Shown in pieces: positions 6,932-7,567 of a DNA stretch of 7,567 nt (positions within the stretch are counted from its first letter, which is position 1; each line of letters opens with the position of its first letter). Origin of the DNA: Hyphomonas sp. (GTDB lineage: Bacteria > Pseudomonadota > Alphaproteobacteria > Caulobacterales > Hyphomonadaceae); contig DNFL01000179.1 in assembly GCA_003486945.1 (NCBI GenBank), positions 1 to 7,567 on the forward strand, written 5' to 3'. Made by a program: the position numbers and the translations under genes. The notes below the pieces were generated by a model. It was not told the DNA's origin and searched no databases. It saw only the letters and a list, made by a program, of their open reading frames with translations.

Positions 6932-7450
6932 ATGAACGCGCTCACGACGCTCCTCACCGGCTGGCGCTGGCCCGTCATCGCCCTCCTCGCCTCAGCCGCG
7001 ATGCTGGCGGGCGCGCATGCCTTCGAAACCTTTGGCGGCCTCTATCCCTGCCCCCTCTGCCTGCGCCAGCGCGAGGTCTACTGGGCCCTGATCGCGATGA
7101 CCCTCACCGGCCTCGCCATCTGGCGCCTCGTGCCCAAGCGTCGTTTCCTCGTCGCGCTGAACGTCCTGATCGGCCTCGTTTTCCTCACCGGCGTTGTCGT
7201 CGCCTTCTACCATGCCGGGGTGGAGTGGCAGGTCTTCCCCCCGCCGGATGGCTGTTCCGGCGGCCCGGGCACTGATCCGATGAATTTCGGCGATATCGAC
7301 CAGCCGATGAAGATCGCGCTCTGCACCGCGGCGCCCTTCTACTTCATCGGCCTGTCGATGGCCGGCTGGAACGGCGTCATCTCGGCCGTGCTCGCGGGCA
7401 TCAGCTTCGCCGCCGCCGCCATCACCTTCCGCCACTACCGGACGAAATAG
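6932..7450 (+). CDS. dsbB: Disulfide bond formation protein B
   Basis: A 172-residue inner-membrane quinone reductase that reoxidises periplasmic DsbA and passes electrons to ubiquinone. Four membrane helices are visible (about 13-30, 47-65, 73-93, 138-165). The first periplasmic loop carries the redox pair C40-P-L-C43, followed by R45, the conserved Arg that helps bind quinone. The second loop carries C108 and C131 (DGCSGG and ALCTAA), the pair that exchanges with DsbA. All four catalytic cysteines are therefore present, and length is normal. The ATG at 6932 has no strong ribosome-binding site, so translation may follow exoD on a shared message. dsbA is not in the window. Its last 16 bp overlap the end of an oppositely oriented gene entering from the right. 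Confidence 0.96.
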   Translation: MNALTTLLTGWRWPVIALLASAAMLAGAHAFETFGGLYPCPLCLRQREVYWALIAMTLTGLAIWRLVPKRRFLVALNVLIGLVFLTGVVVAFYHAGVEWQVFPPPDGCSGGPGTDPMNFGDIDQPMKIALCTAAPFYFIGLSMAGWNGVISAVLAGISFAAAAITFRHYRTK

Positions 7451-7567
7451 CTCGCCGCCGCCGCGCCGAGCGCAATCACCGCCACCACCGCCGCAAACAC
7501 GCGCAGCCGCCGCATCCAGATCGGCAGGCCTGCGCCGTTCCCGTCCCAGACCCCGTGCAAGAGGTGC
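7435..7567 (-). CDS. 3' end of an unknown gene with C-terminal membrane helix
   Basis: The last 43 codons of a minus-strand gene that begins beyond the right edge; the stop TAG is at 7435-7437. The visible tail reads HLLHGVWDGNGAGLPIWM, then RRLRV and a single hydrophobic helix of about 20 residues (VFAAVVAVIALGAAAASYFV) ending in R. Positive residues before the helix suggest a tail-anchored or multi-pass inner-membrane protein with its end outside. The frame is uninterrupted to the edge and its hydrophobic pattern is coherent, but the part is too short to name. It overlaps the end of dsbB by 16 bp. Confidence 0.55.
   Translation of the reverse strand, partial: HLLHGVWDGNGAGLPIWMRRLRVFAAVVAVIALGAAAASYFVR

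Overview
The window is ordinary chromosomal DNA of a GC-rich alphaproteobacterium. The gene set (EnvC-like murein hydrolase activator, lactate-dehydrogenase-type malate dehydrogenase, DUF2853, DUF6445, ExoD, DsbB) would fit the Hyphomonadaceae/Caulobacterales-Rhodobacterales part of the class. That placement is inferred from family content and codon bias, because no 16S or other marker gene is present. I see no transposase, integrase, phage gene, CRISPR array or plasmid function.

Left part (1-1402): the 5' end of a minus-strand envC-like gene runs off the left edge. Upstream of it, on the same strand, is a 185-residue protein of unknown function carrying a HEPN-like R-N-x3-H motif. A divergent intergenic region with a perfect 19-bp palindrome and extra CTGACA half-sites separates it from a small secreted PepSY-domain protein on the plus strand. 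The PepSY gene converges on the next block.

Central minus-strand block (1407-3835): a Bax inhibitor-1/YccA-type membrane protein ends at a strong stem-loop terminator. Then comes mdh, closely followed (6 nt) by a RimJ/RimL-type GNAT acetyltransferase, probably as one transcript. A 381-bp AT-richer region (3836-4216), unusually full of dyad symmetries, separates this block from the plus-strand DUF2853 gene. That gene has its own candidate promoter, ribosome-binding site and intrinsic terminator.

Right part (4587-7567): thpR (RNA 2',3'-cyclic phosphodiesterase) and a DUF6445 protein with 2-oxoglutarate/Fe(II)-oxygenase-like residues converge, and their 3' ends overlap by 26 bp. Then come a non-coding stretch with an imperfect 47-bp-period tandem repeat, a minus-strand tRNA-Leu(CAA), and the plus-strand pair exoD-like and dsbB. 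A gene fragment with a C-terminal membrane helix enters from the right edge on the minus strand and overlaps the end of dsbB.

Functionally these are mostly housekeeping genes: TCA cycle, envelope remodelling and oxidative folding, RNA ligation or repair, and translation. I found no convincing new multi-gene system. The most interesting leads are the HEPN-like protein, the stand-alone DUF6445 oxygenase-like protein, the dyad-rich control region before DUF2853, the CTGACA palindrome cluster and the tandem repeat next to the tRNA.
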